From assembly GCA_965203535.1 (NCBI GenBank), contig OZ241897.1, positions 1,860,001 to 1,924,000 of the forward strand: a DNA stretch of 64,000 bases, read 5' to 3'. A model generated the notes under the pieces. The model did no database searches. It was not told where the DNA came from and saw only the letters and a list, made by a program, of their open reading frames with translations. Positions 34,209-42,530 of the stretch are shown here, piece after piece; position 1 is the first letter of the stretch, and every line of letters starts with the position of its first letter. This DNA comes from JAJDTT01 sp022827025. GTDB lineage: Bacteria; Acidobacteriota; UBA6911; RPQK01; JAJDTT01. Both the position numbers and the translations under genes were made by a program.

Positions 34209-34571
34209 ATGCCCAAGCTGACTGTGGAAGGTGTAGGCGATTTCGACGTGGATGCCGGCAAGCGGCTGGTTCTGGCTCTCACCGACGAGGCCGGCATCGA
34301 TCAACTGCACGCCTGCGGCGGGAACGCCCGCTGCACCACCTGCCGGGTGGAGTTCGTCGAAGGCGAGCCCGCTCGGATGACGGCCGCGGAGAAGAAGGTT
34401 CTGGAGATGCGCCGGGTGACCGGAGTCCGCTTGAGCTGTCAGATCCGTTGCGACCACGAGATGACCGTTCGGATCATCAGCCGGCTGGCGGGGAGCGGAC
34501 GGCGCGACGCGGGCCGCAGGCCGGCCGACGAGGTCCAGCCCCAGCCGGTGGAGTACGTGGACCGCGCCTGA
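34209..34571 (+). CDS. 2Fe-2S plant-type ferredoxin
   Basis: 120 aa with a strong GAGGAG Shine-Dalgarno. The cluster ligands are C36, C42 and C45 (ACGGNARCTTC) and C77 (LSCQIRC); C81 is an extra cysteine. The spacing C-x5-C-x2-C...C is that of chloroplast-type ferredoxins. The C-terminal ~25 residues (RRDAGRRPADEVQPQPVEY) are a charged extension. It probably shuttles electrons to an oxygenase or dehydrogenase encoded elsewhere; the DUF2848 gene upstream is its only operon partner. Confidence 0.88.
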   Translation: MPKLTVEGVGDFDVDAGKRLVLALTDEAGIDQLHACGGNARCTTCRVEFVEGEPARMTAAEKKVLEMRRVTGVRLSCQIRCDHEMTVRIISRLAGSGRRDAGRRPADEVQPQPVEYVDRA

Positions 34572-34613
34572 ACAGCCGCCTGCCGCCGTTATCGGCAATC
34601 GAGTCCGTTTCAA

Positions 34614-35630
34614 TCAACCGTTGGTGGCCGGCCTCCGGGGAGCCAACCGGTCCCGCACCTTGGGATTGGCCAGGGACATGGGCCACTCCCCCCTGAAGAT
34701 GCGGGCGGCTTCCTGTCCCATGATCGTGGCGCCGCGATTCCAGATCGCGTCCGAGAGCCCGGCCGAATGCGGGGTCAGGACCACGTTCTCCATCTCCATC
34801 AGTGGACTGTCCGAAGAGAGCGGTTCCACCTCGAAAACGTCCAGGCCCGCGCCGGCGATCTCTCCTTCCTGGAGCGCCGCGATCAGGGCCGCCTCGTCGA
34901 CGGTCTTCCCCCGGCCGGTGTTGACGAAGAACGCACTCCGCTTCATGGCCCCGAAGAAGTCTTCGCCCAGCATGCCCCGGGTGGCGGCGGCGCTGGGCAC
35001 GTGGGTGGAAACGAAGTCGGAGCGGCGGGCCAGCTCGTCCAGGTCCGGGACCAGCTCGATGCGGTACTCCTGCGCGATCCAGGGGGGGATGTACGGGTCG
35101 TAGGCGATGACCTTCAGACCCAGCGCCCGGGCCTTCCGGGCAAACACCCGGGCGATGCCGCCGAAGCTCACCAGCCCCAGAACCTGCCCGACGAGGGGAG
35201 GGATGGGGTCGATCCGGCCCCACAGATCCGGCGTCCACTCGCGGTTCCTGACCCGGCGGTCCAGACTGACGATCTGGCGGGTGCAGGCCAACAGCAGGGC
35301 CAGGGCGTGATTGGAGACCTCTTCGGTGCAGAAGCCGGGCGTGTTGACCACCATGATGCCTCGCTCGGTGGCGTCGTCGATGTCGATGTGATCGAAGCCG
35401 TGTCCCTGGCTGAGAATCGCCTGCAGCCTCTGTGCCTGATCCAGCACCTCCGTCCGAAGCGGCACGCCGACCGTGACAACCACGTCGCCGCCGCGAACCG
35501 CCTGAACCGTCTGTTCCGGGCCCGGCAAGCGAACGACTTCCAACTCATAGTCCAGACCCGAGAGTTGGGTCTCCAGCGGGGAAGTATCCTGGTCGACGAT
35601 GGTCAGCCAGACGAGACGATGTTTCGACAT
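34614..35630 (-). CDS. D-isomer-specific 2-hydroxyacid dehydrogenase
   Basis: 338 aa. Domain order is typical: N-terminal substrate domain, then an NAD-binding core with the dinucleotide loop GLVSFGGIARVFARK (one glycine position altered from GxGxxG). VNTGRGKTVDEAALIAAL carries the catalytic arginine, LDVFEVEPL the glutamate and LTPHSAG the histidine. It reduces 2-ketoacids or oxidises D-hydroxyacids. Substrate unknown. It is 33 bp downstream of the Gfo/Idh/MocA-SMP-30 fusion on the same strand, which suggests a shared sugar-acid pathway. Confidence 0.88.
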   Translation of the reverse strand: MSKHRLVWLTIVDQDTSPLETQLSGLDYELEVVRLPGPEQTVQAVRGGDVVVTVGVPLRTEVLDQAQRLQAILSQGHGFDHIDIDDATERGIMVVNTPGFCTEEVSNHALALLLACTRQIVSLDRRVRNREWTPDLWGRIDPIPPLVGQVLGLVSFGGIARVFARKARALGLKVIAYDPYIPPWIAQEYRIELVPDLDELARRSDFVSTHVPSAAATRGMLGEDFFGAMKRSAFFVNTGRGKTVDEAALIAALQEGEIAGAGLDVFEVEPLSSDSPLMEMENVVLTPHSAGLSDAIWNRGATIMGQEAARIFRGEWPMSLANPKVRDRLAPRRPATNG

Positions 35631-35663
35631 GGTTTCTCTCCTCCTGATGACTTCAGCGTTGCT

Positions 35664-37550
35664 TCAAGTTCCGTTCCAGATTCTCTCCGAGTAGCTGGGA
35701 AGCCCCTCCACTCCGAGAGCCAGACTCCAGATGCCCCCCGTGGCTCCTTCGCACACCAACAGGTTACCGTCCCGGAAGATCGCGTTGGTGGGATAGAGGC
35801 CGGGAAGCCGGATTCGATCGATCACCTCGGCGCCGGGAGAGACCACGGCGATCTGCCCCCGGCCGAAGAGCGTGACGTAGAGATCGCCATCGGCGGCGAA
35901 TCGGATCCCGTCGGGACCGACCCGGCCCGGAAAGCGCACGAATTCCTCGAGCGTCCCGGCCAAGGCCCCAGCCTTGTCCATGGGCGCGCGCAGGATTTTC
36001 CCACTGGTGGTCTCCACGATATAAATCGCCTTCCCGCCGGGATGGAAATCCAAACCGTTGGTGAACTCCAGGCCGTCCGCCAGGATCTCGGCGGTTCCCT
36101 GCTCCGTCACCCGTGAGACGGCCCCGGTGGGCCGGTTGCGCCACGCCGTACCCGGATCGGTGAAATAGACCTGTCCGCCGGGACCGAGAAGGATCTCGTT
36201 GGGTCCACGCAGGCGCCGTCCATCGCCATAGTGGGTGCAGAAATCCTCCAGCGATCCATCGGGTCCGGCTCGAAGAATCTTGCGCAACTTGTGGTCCGAT
36301 ACGAGGAGACTCCCGTCGGGATTCACCACCACGCCCTGGGGCTTGCCGCCCGTGGTCAGGAAGCGGGTAACCCGGCCTGCCGGGGAGATTTTGGACACGT
36401 GGTCGGCGCGGCAGTTGGCCACGAAGAGGTTTCCCCCGGCGTCGAAGGCCGGGCCCTCGGGCATGGAGAGGCCCCGGGCGAAAAGGGTCGGTTCCTCCAG
36501 ATCCCGCCTTCGGGAGAGGGAGCCCCGAATGACGGCGGGAGCATTCCGCCGCGGCAGCGGCAGCTCGACCTGCCGTCCGGACCGAGCCGAGAGATAGGCG
36601 GCCTCCATGATCTCCACGCAACGCAGGCCGTCCCAACCGGTGAGCACCGGCTCCCGGTCCTTCAGAATCCAATCGGCGAAGCTGGTCAACTCCTGGACGT
36701 AGGCGCTCCGGAAACCGGCCTCGTTGTCGAACCGGTGCCGCTCCTCCCAGCCGTCGCGGCCCCGAATGGTGACGCTGCAATCGCCGGGATCGTAGAGGAT
36801 TCCTCCCTGCTCCAGCACGATATGCACGCCGAAGGCCTGGCGAAAGGTCCGAATCGGAGAGAAGGGGCTGACCTGCAGCGTGGCCACCGCACCCGATTCG
36901 AAATGGATCAGCATCGAGATCTGGTCTTCGAAATCGCTTCGATGGTCCGTCTTCACGGGACTCCTGGCGAACACGTTCCCCGCCTCGCCGCAGATGTGCC
37001 GCAGAAAATCGATGTCGTGGACACCGGAGGCGTGAAGCAGCCCTCCGCCCCGGTCTCGCCGCAGCCACCAGCTCCACCAGTCCCGGTGGTAGAAGCCGTT
37101 GATGTTGACCGCCATCACCCGCCCGAGACGGCCGCTCCGAACCACCCGGGACATCTTGGCGTACTGGGGGCGCAGCCGCCGCTTGTGGCCGACCATGAGC
37201 TTCACGCCGGCCGCCGTCACCGCCTCCATCATCTCGTGACACTCCTGGACGTCGAGCGCCATGGGTTTCTCGCAGAAGATGTGCTTGCCGGCGCGTGCCG
37301 CCGCCACGGCCTGAGAGCAGTGCAGATGGTTGGGTGACGTCAGCAGGACCGCGTCGGCCGAGGGATCGGCCAGAATGTCGGAGAAGGAGCCGTAGACGGA
37401 AGTCTTGAGGTGGGAGGCCAGGCCGCCGGCTGCCGCCTCGTCGGGATCGTGGCAGCCGGCGACCCGGTAGGGCTCCAACTCGTGGATCAGGCGGGCCATG
37501 TGCGAACCGAAGTTCCCGCATCCCACAACCGCGATCGCGACTCGCTCCAT
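35664..37550 (-). CDS. Fusion of Gfo/Idh/MocA oxidoreductase with SMP-30/gluconolactonase-like beta-propeller
   Basis: 628 aa. Residues ~1-340 are a Gfo/Idh/MocA sugar dehydrogenase: IAVVGCGNFGSHMARL Rossmann loop, the EKPMA motif with catalytic lysine, and a C-terminal alpha/beta domain (GGGLLHASGVHDIDFLRH). Residues ~355-625 form an SMP-30/gluconolactonase/LRE-like propeller: ARGLSMPEGPAFDAGGNLFV, GGKPQGVVVNPDGSLLVSD, LRGPNEILLGPGGQVYFTDPG and FTNGLDFHPGG, which carry typical metal-binding Glu/Asn/Asp positions. A sugar oxidised to a lactone by the first half could be opened by the second in one polypeptide. The two halves are normally separate genes. No stop or frameshift is seen at the junction, so the fusion looks real. 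Confidence 0.85.
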   Translation of the reverse strand: MERVAIAVVGCGNFGSHMARLIHELEPYRVAGCHDPDEAAAGGLASHLKTSVYGSFSDILADPSADAVLLTSPNHLHCSQAVAAARAGKHIFCEKPMALDVQECHEMMEAVTAAGVKLMVGHKRRLRPQYAKMSRVVRSGRLGRVMAVNINGFYHRDWWSWWLRRDRGGGLLHASGVHDIDFLRHICGEAGNVFARSPVKTDHRSDFEDQISMLIHFESGAVATLQVSPFSPIRTFRQAFGVHIVLEQGGILYDPGDCSVTIRGRDGWEERHRFDNEAGFRSAYVQELTSFADWILKDREPVLTGWDGLRCVEIMEAAYLSARSGRQVELPLPRRNAPAVIRGSLSRRRDLEEPTLFARGLSMPEGPAFDAGGNLFVANCRADHVSKISPAGRVTRFLTTGGKPQGVVVNPDGSLLVSDHKLRKILRAGPDGSLEDFCTHYGDGRRLRGPNEILLGPGGQVYFTDPGTAWRNRPTGAVSRVTEQGTAEILADGLEFTNGLDFHPGGKAIYIVETTSGKILRAPMDKAGALAGTLEEFVRFPGRVGPDGIRFAADGDLYVTLFGRGQIAVVSPGAEVIDRIRLPGLYPTNAIFRDGNLLVCEGATGGIWSLALGVEGLPSYSERIWNGT

Positions 37551-37589
37551 GCCTCCCCTATGTCGCCCGAGCCGCCTCTCCGTGCTTTT

Positions 37590-38792
37590 TCACGGAAGGT
37601 GCTCCAAACGCCAGAAAACACCACTGACCATGGCGATGTTGCGGCTCAGGTTTCCGTGAAAATAGACGCTCAGAAAGCGATTTTCGGAGATCTGCACGCT
37701 GGGCGCCGTGAAGGAATGTCCGGGGGGCCTGGGGACCAGCACGAATTTTCGGGATTGGTTCATGGCCGTTGTCCCGGTTGCCGTGCCGTCGAGCCAGCGC
37801 CGGCCGCCGTCGAGACTGATTCTGGCCAGCAGGGTTCCGTCCGGACCTCCACCCGGGTACGCCCCCTGATGGGTCACCACCACCCGGTTGTCCGCCGTCC
37901 AGAGGATGGTCCCGCGAATCTCGTAGAATCCGGTGAGCGATCCCGGAACCTCGGCGAAGGTGCGGCCGCCGTCGCGCGATTCCAGCAGCAGGCCGTTCTT
38001 GTAGATGGCGGGCACGTGGGACTCCATGCTGGCCGGGGCGCCCGTCTTCTTCAGCGTCTCCGACCGATCCTCGCCCGCCAGCAGAGGCCTCTGGATCCGG
38101 GTCATGGCCAGGATGCGGTCCGGGTCTGCGGGATCGACGGCATAGCCCACCTCGGAGGCAAACTCATGCACCAGGCTCGGTTCGCCCCAACTCTTGCCGC
38201 CATCGCGGCTCCTGAACAGGAAGAGGCCGCCCACGTCGGCGCCGGGCGAGACCAGTCCATCCTCCATCAGGGACGGATCCTCGTAAAACCAGGGGATTCG
38301 CCGCAGACCGGCCGAGAACATGAGGGTCCCGTCGGGCCGCTCGATGAATGTGTTGTAGTCGTCGCCGGTCCAGTTGTAAGGCCGCCGGCTCGATTCCGGG
38401 GAGAGATCGGAAACGTCGAGCGCCGTCGTGGTCCAGGTCTCGCCCAAATCGGAGGAGTGGCGCACCACCAACCGGGAAGCGTCCTTGACGCCGTCCGCCA
38501 ACCAGAGCCGTCCGTCGCGGCTGACACCCAGGGCAAAGGCCCTCTCTGCCGGGATCAGGCTCCAGGTCTTCCCCTGGTCCCGGCTTCGGGCCAGACCCCC
38601 GGTCTGGGTGTTCACGAAGATGGACCCGTCGGGATGCCGGATGATTCCCAGCATGCCCCGGACCAGACGCGTGCCTTGGGGAACGATATTGACCGTCTCG
38701 CCGATCTCGACCTGGACACGCTCCCAGTCGGCCGCGTGGATCGGTCCCAGCAACCAGGCCAGGCTCACAATACACAGCAGCAGTCGTCTCAT
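37590..38792 (-). CDS. Secreted BNR/sialidase-like repeat protein
   Basis: 400 aa from ATG 38792 (signal peptide MRRLLLCIVSLAWLLGPIHA). Five Asp-box/BNR motifs are visible: SRDQGKTW, SSDLGETW, SRDGGKSW, SRDGGRTF and SLDGGRRW, giving a six-bladed propeller of the sialidase fold. The catalytic arginine triad and Tyr/Glu pair of true sialidases could not be identified, so exo-sialidase activity is not claimed. It lies 39 bp upstream of the oxidoreductase/SMP-30 fusion on the same strand and may share its transcript. Confidence 0.75.
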   Translation of the reverse strand: MRRLLLCIVSLAWLLGPIHAADWERVQVEIGETVNIVPQGTRLVRGMLGIIRHPDGSIFVNTQTGGLARSRDQGKTWSLIPAERAFALGVSRDGRLWLADGVKDASRLVVRHSSDLGETWTTTALDVSDLSPESSRRPYNWTGDDYNTFIERPDGTLMFSAGLRRIPWFYEDPSLMEDGLVSPGADVGGLFLFRSRDGGKSWGEPSLVHEFASEVGYAVDPADPDRILAMTRIQRPLLAGEDRSETLKKTGAPASMESHVPAIYKNGLLLESRDGGRTFAEVPGSLTGFYEIRGTILWTADNRVVVTHQGAYPGGGPDGTLLARISLDGGRRWLDGTATGTTAMNQSRKFVLVPRPPGHSFTAPSVQISENRFLSVYFHGNLSRNIAMVSGVFWRLEHLP

Positions 38793-38872
38793 CGCACACC
38801 CCCGTCCCGGGTCTCGGCCCAGTTTACACCCGCCCCGGCTGCAAGAACACAAGGGGGAGAGCTACACACTGA

Positions 38873-38936
38873 TCACCGAAGGGTCGCCCATGGCCCCCCC
38901 GACGAATCCCTTCTGTCTAGGAAAGGCGGAAGTGCT
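38873..38936 (-). pseudogene. 64-bp relic of an rtcB gene
   Basis: On the minus strand this reads TSAFPRQKGFVGGAMGD followed by PSVI. It aligns with TPAFPGQKGFVGGSMGD, then CSVI, of the intact rtcB at 43046-44227, with 55 of 64 nucleotides identical (to 43396-43459). Flanking sequence shows no further similarity and a stop follows soon after. It is a remnant of a second RNA-ligase gene or of a duplication/deletion event at the border of the restriction island. Confidence 0.7.
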
Positions 38937-38981
38937 TGATGACGCGGCGCCGGGTACGGATCTCGCGTTCGCCGACTGCGG

Positions 38982-40871
38982 TCATCGGGAGCTCCGGGGG
39001 TCGCCTTCGGGGGTAGGGTCGGGCTCGACAGCGGGTTCACCCATCACCTTCCAGTAGCCGCCCTTGTCGGGACCGACCCGCTCGATCTTCCCGGCCGCGC
39101 GCAACTTGTCCAGCCGGTACCGGACGATGGATCGCGTGGTGCCGAGGGTGGTGGCGATTTCGCGGCGGCCCGCGTACGGATTCTGGCGAAGGAGAGCCAG
39201 GATGCGGCCGGAAAGGGATGGGGGTTCTGGCGATTGGCCTTCGTTTCTGGCGGTTTTCTGGTGGGATTCTGGCGGTTTTCTGCCGGTTTTCTGGCGGTTT
39301 TCTGGCTGGTTCTCCCTTGCGTGCCGACGGTCCCCCGCAGAGTCATCGGGCTCCTCCCTGGCGTCCGTTTCAGGATCGTCGACAACCAGCCAACGTCCTC
39401 CCCTGTCTGGCCCGACTCGACGTAACTTACCCAATTCCTTGAGCTTGTCCAATTGATACCGGACGCTCCCTTCGGTGGCGCCTTCAAGTGCTCCAACCAT
39501 GTCGCGGCGGCTGGCGGACGGATGCTCCCGCAGGAATGTGAGGATTCGGTCCGCCAGATTCTGGCTGGCCCCCTTCCGTTCTAGTGGTTTTCTGGTGGTT
39601 TTCTGGTGGTTTCTGGTTGCTTCCTGGGTAGTGTCGCGATGGTCTTGGGTGGTCTCGCGGTTTCCGGACCGCCAAATCCTGATCAGGAACCCCGCGCCGA
39701 CCTCGAACTCCGGCTCCGGCAGGCCCGTCTCCGCGCAACGTCGGATCATGTCCACGGTCCCGGTCCCCATCCTCTCGATGTACTGCAGCAGGTACATCGA
39801 CTCCGCCAGCAACGGATTGCCCGGAAGCGACTGGTGCGGCAGGCGCAGCTTGTCCACGGTCAGGGGCGGCGGCAACCGGCCCGAATTCATGACCTCAAGC
39901 CGGTCCGCAAACAGCATCACCTGAACGCTGCTGTTGTCCGTATAGTCCCTGTGGGCCACCGCGTTCACGATCGCCTCGGTCACCACCTCCTTCGGGATCT
40001 CGTACTCGACGGGCGCCTGCACGCTCTCCGCTCTGGTGCCCACCGACAGCGCGATCTTGCTCAGGACGAAGTCCACCGCCTGGTCCACGAGCGCAAACAC
40101 CGTGCCCTTGTAGACCTGATAGGAGGGAATCGGCTTGGCCACCTCCGTCCCGTGAAAGTGCGCGCACTTGATCTCGGAGGAGATGAGAAAGCGTTGCGGG
40201 GCCTGTCCGAAGAGCAGCATTGCGGCGTTGGTCAACCGGCCCTTGTTCAACAGGTTCAGATGCCTGAGCAGATCTTCCGGGGGCGTCTCCGCCGGTAGCG
40301 GGAATTGGCGCGCCCTGCGCGCAACGCGGATGAAGCGGTACATGTCTTCAACGTCCATATCATCGAGCGTCGCCCCGAAGCACGGCGCGGCGTCGAACGG
40401 CCCGAAACGCAAGAGTTCCCTGGATTCGAGGTACTGCACGAGTGAGGCGTAGACCCCTGCAATGAGCTCCGCCGGTGTGGCAAACCGCCTTCGCACCAGA
40501 CCGGCCTGCGCCCTGGCAATCAGCGCCTCCATTTTCGGATGGCGGTCGCTCCCTTCCGCTCCTTTCACGAAGATCAGCCGATGCTTCTCCGATTCCGTGG
40601 CGCGCTCGAATTCGCGCTCCGTGGGCGAGACGCCTTCGGCATCCTCACTGCCGTAGTCCCGTCCGAACAACCCCACGTAGATGTCGCACCGGTCGACTTC
40701 GTCCAGATACACCCGGCCGGGCCGCCGGTCGGACGCCGGCACTTCCTCAAAGAGAAAGACCTCGAAGAAGCGCCGCATGAGGGGATCGCCTCGCAAATAG
40801 TCGCGCAAGCGCTCCCGCTCGAGCGCGAACTCCCGCTGGACGCTGCTGATGAAGAGGCGGACCGGGATCAC
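38982..40871 (-). CDS. DUF4062 – ATP-binding (AlbA_2/RecG-C-like) – double winged-helix protein
   Basis: 629 aa from GTG 40871, which overlaps the hsdS stop (GTGA). Residues ~1-125 are a DUF4062 domain (RLFISSVQREFALERERLRDYL, then VDRCDIYVGLFGRDYG). ~150-390 match the ATP-binding/HATPase_c_4 region of AlbA_2-type transcriptional regulators (PKEVVTEAIVNAVAHRDY, ADRLEVMNSGRLPPP, QYIERMGTGTVDMIRR). Two copies of a linker plus winged helix follow: a K/T/R/P-rich linker then RILTFLREHPSASRRDM... and a second linker then RILALLRQNPYAGRREI.... DUF4062 proteins are often linked to defence or stress islands. It is intact while its neighbours hsdS and hsdM are broken. Confidence 0.75.
   Translation of the reverse strand: MIPVRLFISSVQREFALERERLRDYLRGDPLMRRFFEVFLFEEVPASDRRPGRVYLDEVDRCDIYVGLFGRDYGSEDAEGVSPTEREFERATESEKHRLIFVKGAEGSDRHPKMEALIARAQAGLVRRRFATPAELIAGVYASLVQYLESRELLRFGPFDAAPCFGATLDDMDVEDMYRFIRVARRARQFPLPAETPPEDLLRHLNLLNKGRLTNAAMLLFGQAPQRFLISSEIKCAHFHGTEVAKPIPSYQVYKGTVFALVDQAVDFVLSKIALSVGTRAESVQAPVEYEIPKEVVTEAIVNAVAHRDYTDNSSVQVMLFADRLEVMNSGRLPPPLTVDKLRLPHQSLPGNPLLAESMYLLQYIERMGTGTVDMIRRCAETGLPEPEFEVGAGFLIRIWRSGNRETTQDHRDTTQEATRNHQKTTRKPLERKGASQNLADRILTFLREHPSASRRDMVGALEGATEGSVRYQLDKLKELGKLRRVGPDRGGRWLVVDDPETDAREEPDDSAGDRRHARENQPENRQKTGRKPPESHQKTARNEGQSPEPPSLSGRILALLRQNPYAGRREIATTLGTTRSIVRYRLDKLRAAGKIERVGPDKGGYWKVMGEPAVEPDPTPEGDPRSSR
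39241..39312. repeat. Coding tandem repeat (~12-nt unit, GGCGGTTTTCTG type)
   Basis: About six imperfect copies of GGCGGTTTTCTG are present on the plus strand, within the second linker of the DUF4062 protein (minus-strand coding for PENRQKTGRKPPESHQKT-like residues). A shorter array of GGTTTTCTGGTG units lies at ~39584-39620 in the first linker. Units of 12 nt keep frame, but 11-nt and 13-nt variants nearby could shift it. Confidence 0.7.
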
Positions 40872-41404
40872 AGATTCGGCTCTCCCTGGACCGAAGTGGC
40901 CGGGACGGGGAGGCGGATGGAACCGGTGAGAAGCTGCTGCATCATGCCCTGCTTGATCGCGCGGGTCTTGTCGAGGCGTTGCTCCGGGGCGGCGGTCTCG
41001 GAGTCCATGTCGGAGAGGACAGTGGCGATGGCCCGCTGTTCGGGGAGGGGAGACAGGGGGATCTGGATCCCGGAGAGCGCAGTACCGTTCAGGGCTGGCA
41101 GGGCGGCCGTGCTCGCATAACAGCCCGTGGCAAAAGTCGTCACGGCATTCGACCGCCCCTGCATCCCGGCGGACTGCGTTGCTATGGGCGCACATACTCC
41201 CGGTATGCACCCGAATCGCGCCTTGTCCGGCGGGCGCAGGAACGGTCTCGATGCTCGCGAGACTTTCACCACGGGCTGATAAGCACTGACCTGATATCTT
41301 AGGGGGAAACCGCTGCCGCCGCCGAACCGACCGATATCACCAGCTCGGGCCATCTTCCACGCTGCACCGAGCCGCACAGCCCCCGCCGCCCGCCCCTCAC
41401 CCAT
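40868..41404 (-). pseudogene. hsdS: Type I restriction specificity subunit (HsdS) remnant, target-recognition region replaced by a small element
   Basis: The reading frame begins at ATG 41404, overlapping the YhcG gene end by 8 bp. The first part (GDIGRFGGGSGFPLRYQ) matches the start of an HsdS half. The last ~80 residues (IQIPLSPLPEQRAIATVLSD... then KTRAIKQGMMQQLLTGSIRL) are the conserved C-terminal region between recognition domains. Between them ~165 bp (41116-41290) are unrelated and bounded by 20-bp inverted repeats. Normal HsdS is ~400 aa with two target-recognition domains; here at least one and a half are missing. The frame stays open through the insert, giving a 178-residue product that could not recognise DNA normally. 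Confidence 0.8.
41119..41280. mobile_element. Small element with 20-bp terminal inverted repeats (MITE-like) inside hsdS
   Basis: The left end AACAGCCCGTGGCAAAAGTC (41119-41138) and the reverse complement of the right end ATCAGCCCGTGGTGAAAGTC (41261-41280) agree at 17 of 20 positions. The ~160-bp interior contains no transposase. Similar single ends occur at 9196-9216 and 25041-25054. No clear target-site duplication was found, and the flanking hsdS sequence is partly deleted, so it may have arrived with a deletion or by recombination. Confidence 0.6.
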
Positions 41405-42530
41405 CGCGCTGTCCTCTCTCCTCAATCTCCTGCCTCACCCTCGCGACCTGATCCGCGAGCTCCTCCCGCGACGGCAGATACAGTTGGTATTTCGACGCGT
41501 AGATGTTGGCGTCCTCGGGGAGCGTGAGCTCGACCACGGCGTCGTTCTTGCGGTCGCAGAGCAGGATCCCGATGGTCGGCAACTCGTCATCGGTCTTCAC
41601 ATAGCGGTCGAAGTAGTTCACGTACATCTGCATCTGGCCGAGATCCTGATGGGTCAGCTTCCCGGTCTTGAGGTCGATCAGCACGTAGCAGCGCAGGAGG
41701 CGATTGTAGAATACGAGATCAACGAAGAAGTGACTGTCATCGAAACTGAAGCGCTTCTGTCGTGCCTCGAAGAGGAAGCCCTTGCCGAGTTCCAGCAAGA
41801 ACTGCTGCAACCGGTCGATGATCGCGGTTTCCAGGTCGTTCTCGGAGTAGGCCGGCTTCTCCTCCAAGCCGAGGAATTCCAGCACCACCGGGTCCTTGAT
41901 CAGGTCCGACGCCCTCTCGACCACCTGTCCCTCGCGGGCGAGACGGCGGACTTCGTGCTTGTCGCGGCTGAGCGCGAGCCGCTCGTATAGGGAGCTGTTC
42001 AGTTGCCGCTTGAGTTCGCGGACGCTCCAGCCGTTGTCCGCGGCCTCGATCTCGTAGAACCGGCGGGCTTCAGGGTCGGTCACGGACAGAAGCGTGACGT
42101 AGTGAGACCAGCCGAGGGAGAATTGCTCGGCAATCCTCGTGAGGTTGGGAGCCGCGCTGATCAAACTTGGCGCGAGAGATTCAACGGACAGCGTCTGTTG
42201 AATCTTTGAGAGCGTCCCAGATCCGACAGACACCGTCTGTTGAATCTTGGCGGATACCTGATAGAACTCTCTGCATTTCCGCAGACTGGTCGGCGAGCAG
42301 CCCTTGATTCCATTCGCCCGAAGTCTGTTTGACAGACGGTTGATCAGTTCCTTGCCGTAGAGTTCCCGGCGGGCCGAGCCGCCTCCTTCGTACTCCACGA
42401 TGTACCATCCGAACAGCCAGTTCCGCACGACCAGCGAGCGGTCCACGGCGCGGGCCGCGGAGCGCCGAGTCTCCTCATGGGCGCGCCGGCACAGCTCGAC
42501 GAGGCGCTCGAACTCGAATGGTTGGTTCAT
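41397..42530 (-). CDS. YhcG-type PD-(D/E)XK nuclease (DUF1016 family)
   Basis: 377 aa. The N-terminal DUF1016 helical domain (LVVRNWLFGWYIVEYEGGGSAR...GKELINRLSNRL) and the C-terminal nuclease domain are both complete. The catalytic region FFVDLVFYNRLLRCYVLIDLKTGKL supplies the D...(D/E)xK pattern. The start ATG 42530 overlaps the stop of the hsdM fusion remnant (ATGA) and the stop overlaps hsdS, so it is embedded in the type I RM operon. DUF1016 genes often travel with type I RM and other mobile islands; their function is unresolved. A short in-frame repeat, SKIQQTLSVES following AKIQQTVSVGS, is visible near residues 93-116. Confidence 0.85.
   Translation of the reverse strand: MNQPFEFERLVELCRRAHEETRRSAARAVDRSLVVRNWLFGWYIVEYEGGGSARRELYGKELINRLSNRLRANGIKGCSPTSLRKCREFYQVSAKIQQTVSVGSGTLSKIQQTLSVESLAPSLISAAPNLTRIAEQFSLGWSHYVTLLSVTDPEARRFYEIEAADNGWSVRELKRQLNSSLYERLALSRDKHEVRRLAREGQVVERASDLIKDPVVLEFLGLEEKPAYSENDLETAIIDRLQQFLLELGKGFLFEARQKRFSFDDSHFFVDLVFYNRLLRCYVLIDLKTGKLTHQDLGQMQMYVNYFDRYVKTDDELPTIGILLCDRKNDAVVELTLPEDANIYASKYQLYLPSREELADQVARVRQEIEERGQRDG

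Noticed and set aside
35764..37521. 585-residue minus-strand ORF inside the oxidoreductase/SMP-30 gene
   Set aside because: Same strand, other frame; Arg/Gly-rich with no motif, while the main frame has all family motifs.
37590..38792. True sialidase
   Set aside because: Only Asp-box repeats are visible; the Arg triad and Tyr/Glu catalytic residues could not be identified.
39230..39625. Tandem 12-nt arrays that look CRISPR-like
   Set aside because: Units are short and contiguous with no spacers, and they lie in frame within a coding sequence.
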